Positions 1 to 9,813 of a DNA stretch of 64,000 bases are shown here, piece by piece. Under the pieces are notes generated by a model. That model worked only from the letters and a program-made list of their open reading frames with translations. It had not been told where the DNA came from and searched no databases. The stretch is from Verrucomicrobiota bacterium (GTDB lineage: Bacteria > Verrucomicrobiota > Kiritimatiellia > CAJWTS01). The stretch lies in the NCBI GenBank assembly GCA_027623315.1, contig JAQBYD010000004.1, positions 1 through 64,000 on the forward strand, written 5' to 3'. The stretch's first letter is position 1, and each line of letters opens with the position of its first letter. Both the position numbers and the translations under genes were made by a program.

Positions 1-59
1 GCAAGGTAGAGAGCGGAAGAGATGTCATAACCGCAAACCAGTACGGGACCTTTTTCCAT
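1..59 (-). CDS. Start of an unidentified gene after carB (partial)
   Basis: An ATG at 59 on the minus strand opens a frame that stays open to the window edge and reads MEKGPVLVCGYDISSALYLA. It lies about 23 bases beyond the carB stop and is preceded by a weak AGGG Shine-Dalgarno-like stretch, so it would be the next gene of the same transcript. Only about 19 codons are visible, too few to assign a family. Confidence 0.4.
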   Translation of the reverse strand, partial: MEKGPVLVCGYDISSALYL

Positions 60-82
60 GTCCCTGTCCGCTTAATCTGAGC

Positions 83-3000
83 CTAGGAACCGATGGCCTC
101 GTGATATTCCTGCAGGGAGCAGACGTCCATCTGGCTGGCGCTGCCCAATGTCACCAGGCCGTTGACGGCCGCGCGCAGGCCATGCACGGTCGTGGTAATC
201 GGGATCCCGCGCAGGACGGCATGCGAGCGCATCTTGATCTCGTCCTGGCGCTGCGTGGCGCCTTCACTCGGCGTGTTGACGATCCAGTCGAGCGAGGCGC
301 TCTCGATGAGGTCGATGGCATTCGGATGCCCTTCGGAGATTTTCATGACCCGGGTGCTCTCGATCCCATGCTCCTTGAGGTACTTGTGAGTTCCGCTCGT
401 GGACTGAATACCGTAGCGGAGCTCTTGCAGGGAGCGAACCACGGTCTCGAGCCCGGGCTTGTCGGAGTCCCTGACGCTGAGGAATACATTTCCGGACGTC
501 GGGAGCATGTTGCCGGCCGCCGCCTGGCTCTTGAGGAACGCGATTCCTGGCTGGGCATCGATGCCCATGACCTCACCGGTTGATTTCATCTCGGGCGTGA
601 GGATGATATCGATGCCCGGGAAACGATTGAACGGGAAGACGGCTTCTTTGACGGAGTGATGCGCAGGAACGATCTGGGAGGTGAACCCCAGATCGCTCAG
701 CTTCTGTCCAGTCATCACCAGCGCGGCCAGCTTGGCCAGCGGAACGCCGATCGCCTTGCTCACGAAGGGCACGGTGCGCGAGGCACGGGGATTCACCTCG
801 ATCACGTAGACGTCGTTCCCTTTGACCGCGTACTGAACGTTCATCAGGCCGCAGACGTTGAGGTCCCTGGCCATGCTGAAGGTGTAGTCGCGAATCGTGG
901 CCTCGGCCTCCGCGCTGAGGTTAGCCGGCGGAATCATGCACGCGCTGTCCCCGGAGTGAATGCCGGCGAGTTCCACATGCTCCATGATCGCGCCGATCAC
1001 GGAGTCCGTGCCATCAGAAAGGCAATCGACATCGACCTCCACGGCGCCCTCCAGGTACTGATCGATCAGGACCGGCCGGTCCTCGGAGGCCTCCACGGCA
1101 TCGGTCATGTAGCGCGTTAGCATCTCGTGGTCGTATACGATCGCCATGGCGCGACCTCCCAGGACAAAAGAAGGGCGTACCAGGACGGGATAGCCGATGC
1201 GTTCGGCAATCTCGACCGCCTCCTCCGCGCTGACGGCGATGCCGTTGCGCGGTTGGCGGATATTGAGACGTTGCGCCATCTCCTGGAAGAACTTGCGGTC
1301 TTCGGCGGCTTCGATGCTGTCCGGTTTGGTGCCCACGATGTTGACACCGTTGAGTTCCAGGTCCTTCGCGAGGTTGAGCGGCGTCTGCCCGCCGAACTGA
1401 ACAATCGCGCCGTCGCACTTTTCGTGGCGATAGATGTGCAGGACATCTTCCAGTGTGAGCGGCTCGAAGTAGAGGCGGTCGCTGGTGTCGTAGTCGGTGC
1501 TGACGGTCTCGGGGTTGCTATTGACCATGATCGTTTCGATGTTCGCCTCGCGCAGCGCGAAGGATGCGTGAACGCAGCAGTAGTCAAACTCAATTCCCTG
1601 GCCAATTCGGTTGGGGCCGCCACCGATGATCATGATCTTGCGGCGGTCGGACGGGACGGCCTCGCTGGATTCGCCGTACGTCGAGTAGAAGTAGGGGGTA
1701 AACGCTTTGAATTCCGCGGCGCACGTGTCGACCAATCCGAAGATGGGCGTGATGCCGGCGTCCGCACGTGCGGCGCGGACCTCGCCCTCGCTCGTCTGGA
1801 GGAGATACGCGATCTGGCGGTCCGAGTAACCGAACTCCTTGGCCTGGCGGAAGAGGGGAACATCCCTGCGCAGCCCGTCGAGGGAACCGGCGGAGGCGAT
1901 CTCATCCTCGTACGCGGTCAGTTCCTCCATGTGCCGCAGGAACCATGGATCGATATTCGTCAGGTCGTGAACGTCCTCCACACTCCAGCCCCGCCGGAAG
2001 GCCTCGCGGGTCAGGAAGATGCGCGCGGCGTTGGGGCGGACGAGTTCCGCCGTGAGCGTCTCGTCATCCATCTCTTTGAATGCGGCGTCGCGGCCGTCCG
2101 CACCGTATCCGTAGTGATTGATCTCGAGAGAACGCAACGCTTTCTGAAGCGATTGTTTGAAGGTGCGCCCAATGGCCATGGCCTCGCCGACTGACTTCAT
2201 CTGGGTGTTCAAAGTGTCGTCCGCCGCGGCGAACTTCTCAAAGGCAAAGCGCGGAATCTTGGTGACGACGTAATCGATCGTCGGTTCGAACGAGGCGGGG
2301 GTCTCTTTGGTGATGTCGTTCGAGATCTCGTCGAGCGTATATCCGACGGCAAGCTTGGCGGCAATCTTGGCAATCGGAAATCCGGTCGCCTTGGATGCCA
2401 GGGCGCTGGATCGAGAGACGCGCGGATTCATCTCGATGATAACCATGCGGCCGTCATCAGGATTGATCGCCCACTGGACATTGGATCCGCCGGTGTCCAC
2501 GCCGATTTCACGCATCACGGCAATGGAGGCGTCGCGCATGCGCTGGTACTCGCGATCGGTCAACGTCTGGGCAGGCGCCACCGTAATGCTGTCGCCGGTG
2601 TGAACTCCCATGGGGTCGAGATTCTCGATCGAGCAGATCACGACACAGTTGTCGGCGTGGTCGCGCATGACCTCGAGTTCGAATTCCTTCCAGCCCAGGA
2701 TCGACTCCTCGATCAGGACTTCGTTCGTGGGGCTGTAAAACAGGCCGCGTGTCACGATTTCCTCGAAATCCTTCTCGTCATACGCGATGCCGCCTCCCGT
2801 TCCGCCGAGGGTGAAGCCCGGGCGGATGATCAGGGGGAAGGGGCCGATCTTCAGGCGGACCTCGCGGGCCTGCTCGATCGTATGCGCTGAGAAGCTGAGG
2901 GGAAGATCCATGCCGATCTTCTTCATCGCCTTCTTGAAGAGATCGCGATCTTCGGCTTTGCGGATGACCTCTGCATTCGCGCCGATCATTTCGACGTTGT

Positions 3001-3331
3001 ACTTTGCGAGCACACCGCTATCGGAGAGGGCGATTCCGAGGTTCAGCGCCGTTTGCCCGCCAAGCGTGGGGAGCAGGGCGTCGGGGCGCTCGCGTTTGAT
3101 GATCCGGGTCAGGATCTCCGTCGTCAATGGCTCGATGTACGTGCGATCCGCAAACTCCGGGTCGGTCATGATCGTCGCGGGATTGCTGTTCACGAGGACC
3201 ACTTCGAATCCCTCCTCACGCAGTGCCTTGCAGGCCTGGACTCCCGAGTAGTCGAATTCGCATGCCTGCCCGATCACGATCGGTCCAGAGCCGATGAGCA
3301 TGATCTTATGAATGTCGCTACGCTTGGGCAT
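83..3331 (-). CDS. carB: Carbamoyl-phosphate synthase large subunit
   Basis: This is the large subunit of carbamoyl-phosphate synthase, which makes carbamoyl phosphate from bicarbonate, ATP and ammonia delivered by the small subunit CarA, for pyrimidine and arginine synthesis. At 1082 residues it has the usual full length. The two homologous ATP-grasp halves are plain: the N half opens with [19 protein letters not shown] and the C half repeats the motif as [17 protein letters not shown] near residue 570. An oligomerisation region lies between them and an MGS-like allosteric domain fills roughly the last 140 residues. carA is not in the window. The gene follows pyrG by about 115 bases on the same strand, so the two may share a transcript. 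Confidence 0.97.
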   Translation of the reverse strand: MPKRSDIHKIMLIGSGPIVIGQACEFDYSGVQACKALREEGFEVVLVNSNPATIMTDPEFADRTYIEPLTTEILTRIIKRERPDALLPTLGGQTALNLGIALSDSGVLAKYNVEMIGANAEVIRKAEDRDLFKKAMKKIGMDLPLSFSAHTIEQAREVRLKIGPFPLIIRPGFTLGGTGGGIAYDEKDFEEIVTRGLFYSPTNEVLIEESILGWKEFELEVMRDHADNCVVICSIENLDPMGVHTGDSITVAPAQTLTDREYQRMRDASIAVMREIGVDTGGSNVQWAINPDDGRMVIIEMNPRVSRSSALASKATGFPIAKIAAKLAVGYTLDEISNDITKETPASFEPTIDYVVTKIPRFAFEKFAAADDTLNTQMKSVGEAMAIGRTFKQSLQKALRSLEINHYGYGADGRDAAFKEMDDETLTAELVRPNAARIFLTREAFRRGWSVEDVHDLTNIDPWFLRHMEELTAYEDEIASAGSLDGLRRDVPLFRQAKEFGYSDRQIAYLLQTSEGEVRAARADAGITPIFGLVDTCAAEFKAFTPYFYSTYGESSEAVPSDRRKIMIIGGGPNRIGQGIEFDYCCVHASFALREANIETIMVNSNPETVSTDYDTSDRLYFEPLTLEDVLHIYRHEKCDGAIVQFGGQTPLNLAKDLELNGVNIVGTKPDSIEAAEDRKFFQEMAQRLNIRQPRNGIAVSAEEAVEIAERIGYPVLVRPSFVLGGRAMAIVYDHEMLTRYMTDAVEASEDRPVLIDQYLEGAVEVDVDCLSDGTDSVIGAIMEHVELAGIHSGDSACMIPPANLSAEAEATIRDYTFSMARDLNVCGLMNVQYAVKGNDVYVIEVNPRASRTVPFVSKAIGVPLAKLAALVMTGQKLSDLGFTSQIVPAHHSVKEAVFPFNRFPGIDIILTPEMKSTGEVMGIDAQPGIAFLKSQAAAGNMLPTSGNVFLSVRDSDKPGLETVVRSLQELRYGIQSTSGTHKYLKEHGIESTRVMKISEGHPNAIDLIESASLDWIVNTPSEGATQRQDEIKMRSHAVLRGIPITTTVHGLRAAVNGLVTLGSASQMDVCSLQEYHEAIGS

Positions 3332-3445
3332 GCGTTTGGATATAGGGTGTCCGATCCGTCGTGTCGAGCGCGAACGGATCCGTCGACGGGTCTGGAGCCG
3401 AGACTTTCCTGACGCGAAGCCGCGACCAGTTTCGGCTGCGCGGAG

Positions 3446-5116
3446 TCACGAGGCCGGGCAGGCCTGCGCGGCAGACGTCGTCTGGCTCGTCGTGGCGTCC
3501 GGCGCCGGGGAGGACTCCTGCCGACCCCCGATAGCCGCCGCAACAAAATCGCGGAAGAGCGGATGCGCTTGCAGCGGAGTGGACTTGAACTCCGGGTGGA
3601 ACTGGCAGGCCACGAACCACGGATGATCGGACAGTTCGACGATTTCGACGAGATCGCCTGCAACGAACCGGCCGGAAATCTTCATTCCGGCCTGCTCCAA
3701 CTGCTCCCGGTACGCGTTGTTAAACTCGTAGCGGTGCCGATGTCGCTCCTGAACGGTCTCGGTCGCATAGGCAGCGAAAGTCCGGGTGTCGGGAGTCAGT
3801 TGGCACGGGTAGACGCCGAGGCGCATGGTGCCTCCCATGTCGGTGATCGTTTGCTGTTCTTCCATCAGGTCGATCACCGGGTGCGCCGTTTCAGCGTCGA
3901 ACTCGGTGCTGTTGGCGCCCTCGAGTCCGCAGACGTTGCGCGCGAACTCCATCACGGCGCATTGCATTCCCAGGCAGATTCCAAAGAAGGGAATGCGGTT
4001 CTGCCTGGCATGTTGAATCGCCCGGATCTTTCCATCGATACCACGGAATCCGAATCCGCCGGGCACCAGGACGCCGGCCACGCCATCCAGGAGCTTGGAG
4101 GTGTTGTCGGGGGTCAGATCCCCGGCTTCAATCATTCTGAAGTTTACCGCGGCGTCATTGGCGACGCCGGCGTGGGTCAGCGCTTCATAGATGCTTTTGT
4201 ACGAATCTTGCAGGCTGATGTACTTCCCGATCACCGCGATCTCGACCTCGCGGCGTGGAGCGATCAGGGTTTGGACCATGTGAGTCCACTCATCGAGATC
4301 GAGTTCGTTCTCGGGGAGTTGCAGCATCTTCAGAATATGCTGGTCCACGTGTTGGCGCGCGAGTTCGCCGGGGACCTCGTAGATGGAGTGGTCGACGTCC
4401 TTTTCCTCGATGACGTACTGATCCTCCACATTGCAGAAGAGGGCGAGCTTCTGGCGGTGCTCTTCCTCCATATGCCGCTCGCAGCGGCAGATCAGCATGT
4501 CGGGTACGATACCGATGGTGCGCAGGATCCCGACCGATTGCTGGGAGGGCTTGGTCTTCATCTCGCCCGCCGCCTGGATATAGGGGACGAGGGTCATGTG
4601 AATAAAGAGCCCGTTTTGACGGCCGATCTCCTGTCTAAACTGGCGTATCGCCTCAAGGAAGGGTAGGGACTCGATGTCACCGGCTGTTCCGCCGATCTCG
4701 GTTATCACGATATCGACATCGTCCGTAGCCAGCGACCGGATGGCCGCTTTGATCTCGTCGGTAATGTGCGGAATGACCTGCACCGTCTTTCCGAGATACC
4801 CGCCCTCACGCTCGCGAGCGATGACGGCGCTATAGATCCTCCCCGTTGTGTAGTTGCTGCCCTGGTTGCAGTAGATACCGGTAAATCGTTCGTAGTGCCC
4901 CAAATCAAGGTCTGTCTCGGCACCGTCTTCCGTCACGTATACTTCGCCGTGCTGGTAGGGCGACATCGTGCCCGGATCCACGTTCAGATACGGATCCAGC
5001 TTCTGCATGCGGATTCGATATCCGCGCTGTTTGAGGAGCAGGGCGATCGAAGCGGCCGTCAGGCCTTTGCCGAGAGAGGATACGACACCGCCCGTGATGA
5101 AGATGTGCTTCGCCAT
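3446..5116 (-). CDS. pyrG: CTP synthase (glutamine-hydrolysing)
   Basis: CTP synthase aminates UTP to CTP with glutamine and ATP. The synthetase domain begins at [19 protein letters not shown]. The glutamine amidotransferase domain occupies about residues 290-540, with the nucleophile Cys in GICLGMQ near residue 385 and the His-Glu pair in FHPEF near residue 515. I chose the ATG at 5116 because family members begin MAK/MTKxIFVTGG and an AGGAT Shine-Dalgarno sits just upstream; the longer frame to 5134 adds only six residues. The product is 556 residues. The last 20 or so ([16 protein letters not shown]...) form a low-complexity tail. It sits between glnK and carB, both tied to glutamine. Confidence 0.96.
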   Translation of the reverse strand: MAKHIFITGGVVSSLGKGLTAASIALLLKQRGYRIRMQKLDPYLNVDPGTMSPYQHGEVYVTEDGAETDLDLGHYERFTGIYCNQGSNYTTGRIYSAVIAREREGGYLGKTVQVIPHITDEIKAAIRSLATDDVDIVITEIGGTAGDIESLPFLEAIRQFRQEIGRQNGLFIHMTLVPYIQAAGEMKTKPSQQSVGILRTIGIVPDMLICRCERHMEEEHRQKLALFCNVEDQYVIEEKDVDHSIYEVPGELARQHVDQHILKMLQLPENELDLDEWTHMVQTLIAPRREVEIAVIGKYISLQDSYKSIYEALTHAGVANDAAVNFRMIEAGDLTPDNTSKLLDGVAGVLVPGGFGFRGIDGKIRAIQHARQNRIPFFGICLGMQCAVMEFARNVCGLEGANSTEFDAETAHPVIDLMEEQQTITDMGGTMRLGVYPCQLTPDTRTFAAYATETVQERHRHRYEFNNAYREQLEQAGMKISGRFVAGDLVEIVELSDHPWFVACQFHPEFKSTPLQAHPLFRDFVAAAIGGRQESSPAPDATTSQTTSAAQACPAS

Positions 5117-5203
5117 GGGAATCCTGATTAACAAGCCTGTAGCGCTCCGTCAAGTCCGCGCGTTGCCGCCGCTGAAATTCCTTGGTCAGGGCCCACGAAG
5201 TGT

Positions 5204-5244
5204 AGAAAAAAAGCGAGCCCTGTTGGGCAGTCGCGGGGCTCGCT
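5204..5244 (-). terminator. Rho-independent terminator after glnK
   Basis: On the minus strand a 9-bp stem (5236-5244 pairing with 5212-5220) is followed directly by seven T residues. It ends the amtB-glnK transcript and separates it from pyrG. A second, stronger hairpin lies just before it at 5252-5284. Confidence 0.85.
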
Positions 5245-5251
5245 GTGAAAC

Positions 5252-5284
5252 CGCGGGTTGCGGGAAAAGCTCCCGCAACCCGCG
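5252..5284 (-). terminator. 14-bp perfect hairpin downstream of glnK
   Basis: Bases 5252-5265 and 5271-5284 are exact reverse complements around a 5-base loop. It has no T tract of its own, so it probably works together with the T-tailed hairpin directly downstream, giving a tandem terminator. Confidence 0.6.
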
Positions 5285-5306
5285 TCATGTGATTCAGACC
5301 TGCCGC

Positions 5307-5651
5307 TCAGCCACCGATAGCGTCTTTGCCACGCTCTCCGGTGCGGATGCGCACACAATCGCTCAGTTCAGTTACGAAGATCTTGCCGTCGCCGATGTTC
5401 CCCGTACGGGCACCTTCGATGATGGCTTCGATCACAGGCTCGACGAACTCATCGTTCACCGCCACCTCGAGGCGCATCTTCTTGAGAAGATTCACCTCCA
5501 CGTCAGCGCCGCGATAGTGCTCCTCGTAACCCTTCTGTTGACCGCAGCCCAGGGCGTTGGTCACCGACATGCGGTGGACTTCCTTCTGATACAGGGACTG
5601 CTTAACCTGGCTCAGCCGCTCGGGCTGAATGTACGCGGTAATAAGTTTCAT
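5307..5651 (-). CDS. glnK: P-II nitrogen regulatory protein
   Basis: P-II proteins sense 2-oxoglutarate and ATP/ADP and in the GlnK branch gate the AmtB channel. The 114-residue product has the standard length, the T-loop region ([16 protein letters not shown], residues 35-50) and the C-terminal signature [11 protein letters not shown]. Aligned without gaps to E. coli GlnB, the uridylylation site Tyr51 is Val51 here, while Tyr46 is kept, and position 49 is Ala rather than the Ser phosphorylated in cyanobacteria. Known covalent control sites are therefore absent. The gene follows amtB by 29 bases, has an AAAGGAGA ribosome site, and is followed by tandem terminators. Confidence 0.93.
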   Translation of the reverse strand: MKLITAYIQPERLSQVKQSLYQKEVHRMSVTNALGCGQQKGYEEHYRGADVEVNLLKKMRLEVAVNDEFVEPVIEAIIEGARTGNIGDGKIFVTELSDCVRIRTGERGKDAIGG

Positions 5652-5680
5652 AGCTTAACGTCTCCTTTCTAATTCAGTGA

Positions 5681-6997
5681 TTACTGTACCGAGAAGATTT
5701 GGAACCCGGCGTAGGACTCCATCGCGTGCTCGCTGATGTCGAGTCCGCGGATTTCCTCTTCTTCCGACACGCGAAGCCCGATCGTCGCCTTCAGTATACC
5801 GAACAGGACGCCGGCTCCGATGACGCATACGACGCCATAGGTCACGATACCGATGACCTGGGTCACGATGCTGTGGTCGGCGCTGAAGATGCCGACGGCC
5901 AGTGTGCCCCATACGCCGCACACGAGGTGGACGGAGATGGCGCCGACCGGATCGTCCAACTTGGCCTTGTCCAATGCGATCACGGAGAAGACCACGATGA
6001 CTCCCGCCACGAGGCCAATGATGATGGCCGAGGTCACGGAAACCACGTCGGCACCCGCTGTAATCCCCACGAGTCCCGCGAGGCTGCCGTTGAGCGCCAT
6101 GGTCAGGTCAGGTTTTTTCTGCACGATCCAGGACGTCGTGATGGCAGCCATGATTCCGGCGGCTGACGCCAGGCAGGTGGTTACGAGAACGAATGAGACG
6201 GCTTCCGGGTCCGCTGAGAGCACCGATCCGCCGTTGAACCCGAACCAGCCGAGCCACAGCAGAAAGACACCGATGGCGGCCAGCGGTAAATTGTGTCCCA
6301 TGATCGGCCGGATGCTCCCGTTGGAGTATTTCCCGATACGCGGTCCAAGCATCAGCACACCCACCAGGGCAGCCCATCCGCCGACGGAGTGCACCAGCGT
6401 CGATCCGGCGAAGTCATAAAAGCCCTTCGCATCCAACCAGCCACCGCCCCACTTCCAGGATCCTGCGATCGGGTAGATCACCGCCACGTAGATCGTCGAG
6501 AAGATCAGGAACGAGCTGAGCTTGATACGCTCGGCTACGGCACCTGAAACGATCGTCGCCGCGGTTGCCGCGAACATGCCCTGGAACAGGAAGTCCGTCC
6601 AGTACGTGTAGGCTCCATCCGCATATGCCTTAGGCGAGTAGTCGACACCGGGATTGAGCCCGAAGCCGGCAAACCCGAAGATACCAGCGCTTCCTTCTTC
6701 GAAGCCGGGATACATCAGGTTGAAGCCGCACAGCGCATAGGTCAGTAGACCGATCGCAATGATCGACGTGTTTTTGAATAGGATGTTGACCGTATTCTTC
6801 GCCCGTGTGAGGCCCGCCTCGAGGCTTGCAAAGCCCAGGTGCATGATGAAGACCAGGAAAGTGGCCACCATCATCCACGTATTGTTCACCGTGAACATTG
6901 CGTCGGAAACGCCTTGCTCTTGAGCGTAGCCGGTGTACCCGGCTGCGCCGCAGAGCGCGAGGACCAGACCCCAAGTCCATACCCATCGTTTGTGCAT
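5681..6997 (-). CDS. amtB: Ammonium transporter
   Basis: Amt/MEP/Rh family channel for ammonium uptake across the inner membrane. The 438-residue product begins with a cleavable-looking signal peptide ending around TGYAQEQ, as in AmtB, and then shows about eleven hydrophobic segments. The pore twin-histidine helices are visible in AGSTLVHSVGGWAALVG and ISVHLVCGVWGTLAVG. Start at 6997 is supported by AAGGAG upstream. It is the first gene of an amtB-glnK operon preceded by a sigma-54 promoter at 7073-7089, which suggests induction under nitrogen limitation. Confidence 0.96.
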   Translation of the reverse strand: MHKRWVWTWGLVLALCGAAGYTGYAQEQGVSDAMFTVNNTWMMVATFLVFIMHLGFASLEAGLTRAKNTVNILFKNTSIIAIGLLTYALCGFNLMYPGFEEGSAGIFGFAGFGLNPGVDYSPKAYADGAYTYWTDFLFQGMFAATAATIVSGAVAERIKLSSFLIFSTIYVAVIYPIAGSWKWGGGWLDAKGFYDFAGSTLVHSVGGWAALVGVLMLGPRIGKYSNGSIRPIMGHNLPLAAIGVFLLWLGWFGFNGGSVLSADPEAVSFVLVTTCLASAAGIMAAITTSWIVQKKPDLTMALNGSLAGLVGITAGADVVSVTSAIIIGLVAGVIVVFSVIALDKAKLDDPVGAISVHLVCGVWGTLAVGIFSADHSIVTQVIGIVTYGVVCVIGAGVLFGILKATIGLRVSEEEEIRGLDISEHAMESYAGFQIFSVQ

Positions 6998-7072
6998 CTG
7001 TGTGCTCCTTCGTTCTAGTTCTGCCCAACAGTCGAACCGTTCCTGGCTCGACGCGATAATCTGATGGGCTTA

Positions 7073-7089
7073 TGCAACTAGCGTGCCAA
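7073..7089 (-). promoter_or_regulatory. Sigma-54 (-24/-12) promoter of amtB-glnK
   Basis: The minus strand reads TTGGCACG-CTAG-TTGCA, matching the sigma-54 consensus with the GG and GC doublets exactly 10 bases apart. Transcription would begin near 7062, giving a leader of about 65 bases before the amtB ATG. A short dyad (GATACA/TGTATC) lies about 100 bases upstream, at a typical enhancer distance. rpoN and ntrC are not in the window. Confidence 0.8.
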
Positions 7090-7185
7090 CCGGTCAGACG
7101 CGCTCAGGAAGCGCCCGTGAAACGGGAGAAAATTCATCTCGAATGGGATTGGACGAAGCTCCGGGCGTCGGCGGCCCCTCGGGTT

Positions 7186-7201
7186 TGATACATATTTGTA
7201 T
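7186..7201. promoter_or_regulatory. Short dyad upstream of the amtB promoter, possible activator site
   Basis: GATACA and TGTATC form a 6-bp inverted repeat around 4 bases, about 100 bp upstream of the -24 element. Sigma-54 promoters need an upstream activator site, and this is the only clear dyad between the promoter and the glnII terminator. It does not match the classical NtrC consensus, so the assignment is tentative. Confidence 0.25.
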
Positions 7202-7225
7202 CGGATGGGAGGGGGCCTTCGGAAC

Positions 7226-7260
7226 AAGAAAAAGGCCGGCAGTTGCCTGCCGGCCTTTTC
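7226..7260 (-). terminator. Terminator after glutamine synthetase
   Basis: A strong GC-rich inverted repeat (AAAAGGCCGGCA ... TGCCGGCCTTTT) lies 20-50 bases past the glnII stop. It ends in A/T runs on both sides, so it could also act in both directions. Confidence 0.8.
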
Positions 7261-7279
7261 GAATGATCTCGTGTGGTGT

Positions 7280-8299
7280 CTACTTGGCCAAGGCCCTCTT
7301 GGTGGTCTTGATGATCACCGCGGCGACGCGGTACGGGTCGGCGTTGGAGGCAGGGCGTCGGTCCTCGAGTCGCCCTTTCCAGCCGTTCTGGATGGTCGCC
7401 ACCGGAATTCGGATCGAAGCGCCGCGATCGGACACACCGAAGGTGAAGGTGTCGATCGACTGTGTCTCGTGCGCACCGGTCAAACGCTGCTCGTTGTGTG
7501 CGCCGTATACCACGATATGCTCGTCGAGGTTGTTTCCGAACTCCTCGCAGATCTCGGTGAGCATTTCTTCACCGCCCTGATCGCGCATCGCGCTGTTGGA
7601 GAAGTTCGCGTGCATGCCCGAGCCGTTCCAGTCGCCCTTGATTGGTTTCGGATGAAGGTCAACGGCAACACCGTATTTCTCGCCGGTACGCTCGAGGAGA
7701 TAGCGAGCCATCCAGATCTGATCGCCGCAATCCGCAGCGCCCTTGGCGAAGATCTGATATTCCCACTGGCCTGCCATCACCTCGGCATTAATGCCTTCGA
7801 CGTTCAGGCCGGCCTCGAGGCAGTAATGCAAATGCTCATCCACAAGCTCGCGCCCGTAAGTCTTGCGCGCACCCACGGAGGTGTAATAGGGGCCCTGCGG
7901 ACCGGGATACCCGTTCTTCGGGAAGCCAAGCGGAAGGTTGGTCTCCGTGTCGATCAGGGTGTACTCCTGCTCCAGGCCGAACCAAAAGTCGTCGTCGCCG
8001 TCGTCGATTGTGGCGCGCCCATTGGATTCGTGCGCGGTCCCGTCCGCATTGAGCACTTCACACATCACCAGCCATCCATTGCCGCCGAAACGATCAGGGT
8101 CCGGGTACACCGCCACGGGCTGCAGCAGGCAGTCCGAGTCACTTCCATCGGCCTGTTCCGTCGATGAACCATCGAAGGACCATTGCTTCGCGTCCTCCAG
8201 CTTGCCGCTGAAGTCCTCGGCGTTCAGGGTCTTGCTGCGAAGGCTCTGGGTCGGCTTGTAACCATCAAGCCAGATGTATTCCAACTTATGCTTGCTCAT
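7280..8299 (-). CDS. glnII: Glutamine synthetase, type II (eukaryote-like)
   Basis: Makes glutamine from glutamate, ammonia and ATP. The 339-residue length and the motifs EVMAGQWEYQI, GDWNGSGMHANFS and DRGASIRIP mark the GSII class (octameric/decameric, eukaryote-like), not the roughly 470-residue GSI usual in bacteria. GSII enzymes lack the adenylylation loop, so control should be transcriptional or by effectors. The gene stands upstream of amtB-glnK on the same strand but has its own terminator. A second, weaker -24/-12 match at 8495-8510 would give it a leader of about 185 bases containing an 18-bp palindrome. Confidence 0.95.
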   Translation of the reverse strand: MSKHKLEYIWLDGYKPTQSLRSKTLNAEDFSGKLEDAKQWSFDGSSTEQADGSDSDCLLQPVAVYPDPDRFGGNGWLVMCEVLNADGTAHESNGRATIDDGDDDFWFGLEQEYTLIDTETNLPLGFPKNGYPGPQGPYYTSVGARKTYGRELVDEHLHYCLEAGLNVEGINAEVMAGQWEYQIFAKGAADCGDQIWMARYLLERTGEKYGVAVDLHPKPIKGDWNGSGMHANFSNSAMRDQGGEEMLTEICEEFGNNLDEHIVVYGAHNEQRLTGAHETQSIDTFTFGVSDRGASIRIPVATIQNGWKGRLEDRRPASNADPYRVAAVIIKTTKRALAK

Positions 8300-8398
8300 C
8301 TGTGTTGCCTGTCTTTCTTGTTTGTTTGATGTTGGCCCAAGGCCACTTCATATTGCCCGTCCCCCCCCCCACGAAGGGTTTGACGGCCGACCCCATAA

Positions 8399-8416
8399 CG
8401 CGCCGCATGCGGCGCG
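8399..8416. repeat. 18-bp perfect palindrome in the glnII leader
   Basis: CGCGCCGCA and TGCGGCGCG form a perfect palindrome about 100 bases before the glnII start. It can fold as a hairpin in the leader RNA or serve as a protein site. A run of ten C residues (8361-8370) lies between it and the gene. Apart from these, the candidate promoter at 8495-8510 and a TCCTGATCAGGA palindrome at 8475-8486, the 8300-8692 gap shows no gene. Confidence 0.5.
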
Positions 8417-8494
8417 AAACGGCTCTGGTTAGCAAAGGGCATTCCGCATGTCCAGCGGAAATCGCCCTCCGAAATCCTGATCAGGAATTCAACC

Positions 8495-8510
8495 GCACGA
8501 TCTGTGCCAA
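8495..8510 (-). promoter_or_regulatory. Candidate sigma-54 promoter of glnII
   Basis: The minus strand reads TTGGCACAGATCGTGC, with GG and GC 10 bases apart as in the amtB promoter, but with GTGC instead of TTGC at -12. One mismatch in a core element and the long leader make this less certain than the amtB site. Confidence 0.4.
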
Positions 8511-8692
8511 CTGCTCAGCGAATTGGATTCCGACGGCCGGAAGTGGCGTTGGCTGGTGAAGATGGCCCCCGCAGACACCGCACGTAATCCCCATGCCACG
8601 TGCGTTCCTGGCCGATGATTCAAAACTGTAACACGGATTCTCCCGTACTACATTTATGTAACTTATGGTTCCTTGTGGATGCGGGGCTCGGG

Positions 8693-9643
8693 TTACCAAC
8701 CTTCGCTCAGAATACGGACGATGTCGGAACAACCTTGAACGCGGTCCAGCGGGTCTTTGGAGATACACTGCATCGCGACCTCCTCCAGACGTTCCGGGAT
8801 GCCCGTCCCGACGATGTCCGACGGCTTGCGCGGCGTGACGTCACAGATTTCGCGGGTCATCTCGCCGACCGTTTGAGCGACCGAAGGCGGCTGTCCGGCG
8901 AGTATCTCGTACAGCACGGCGCCCAGGCTGTAGATGTCGGTTCGATAGTCGATCTCCGGGTCACGCTTCAGCTGCTCCGGAGACATGTACTCGATGGTGC
9001 CCTGCAGATTTCCCTGGCCGGTGATCGACCGCACCGGAGTTTCGGGATCGATCTCGCCGGGTTCACTCAGTTCGACCGAATTTCCCTCTTCGGTCCAGAC
9101 TTTGGCGAGTCCCCAGTCAAGCAGCAGGACTTCTCCGAATGGGCCGACCAGGATGTTCTCGGGCTTGATGTCACGATGAATGACACGGTGATGGTGCGCG
9201 TAGTCAAGTGCCTGCGCGATCTCCTTCAGGATATGAACCTGCCGGCGGGTCTTATCGGGCTCGGTGGAATCGAGTATTTCCCTGAGCGTGTGCCCGTGCA
9301 CGAACTTCATCGTAAAGTAGTAATGGCCGCGCGGATCACGGCCGACCTCATAGGTCGGGATCGTATTGGGATGCTGTAGCATCGCGCTCACACGCGCTTC
9401 GCGCAGAAAGCGGCGCTGCTCGACCGGGTCTTCTTGAAGCTCGGGGCGCAGCGTCTTGTAGCAGATGACGCGACCGAGATGCAGATCCTTGCAGGACTTA
9501 ATGATCGACTTCCCCCCACGGGCAATCGTCTTAAAGGAGGTGTAGCGGGTGCTTTGGAGGATCTTCTTGGGGAGCGTGCGGTCTGTGTCCTCCATGTAGA
9601 CGACGCTGTAATCGTCTTCGGGTAGTGCGGGGAAAGCGGTCAT
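8693..9643 (-). CDS. Serine/threonine protein kinase
   Basis: A 316-residue Hanks-type kinase that consists of little more than the catalytic domain. Visible elements in order are a glycine-rich loop (IARGGKSIIK), the ATP-binding Lys in VICYKTL, the catalytic loop HRDIKPENILV, DWG in place of the usual DFG metal-binding motif, and a GTIEYMSPEQ activation/P+1 region with a DIYSLGAVLYEILAG helix. No transmembrane segment or sensor domain follows, so it is probably cytosolic. AAGGTG precedes the start. No obvious substrate or phosphatase gene is adjacent. Confidence 0.92.
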   Translation of the reverse strand: MTAFPALPEDDYSVVYMEDTDRTLPKKILQSTRYTSFKTIARGGKSIIKSCKDLHLGRVICYKTLRPELQEDPVEQRRFLREARVSAMLQHPNTIPTYEVGRDPRGHYYFTMKFVHGHTLREILDSTEPDKTRRQVHILKEIAQALDYAHHHRVIHRDIKPENILVGPFGEVLLLDWGLAKVWTEEGNSVELSEPGEIDPETPVRSITGQGNLQGTIEYMSPEQLKRDPEIDYRTDIYSLGAVLYEILAGQPPSVAQTVGEMTREICDVTPRKPSDIVGTGIPERLEEVAMQCISKDPLDRVQGCSDIVRILSEGW

Positions 9644-9813
9644 GAATCACCTTGTCTGGGCAGGAGCACGTTCACGGCACTGAACATATCCGCACGAGGA
9701 CCGATGGGCAAGCACAGCGTGGGCCTGCCGGAGAGAAATACGTTGCCGGGATTCGGAGAATGCTCTACCGTACGCCAGCTTCCAGTACAGACGCAGGCTC
9801 AGCCTGTGCCGAC

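Noticed and set aside
1127-2194. 355-codon open frame on the plus strand opposite carB
   Set aside because: It is antisense to a complete carB gene, has no ribosome site and has the Arg/Asp-rich composition of a shadow frame in GC-rich DNA.
7090-7200. Classical NtrC enhancer before amtB
   Set aside because: No match to the TGCACC-N5-GGTGCA pattern; only an unrelated short dyad is present, which I list as tentative.
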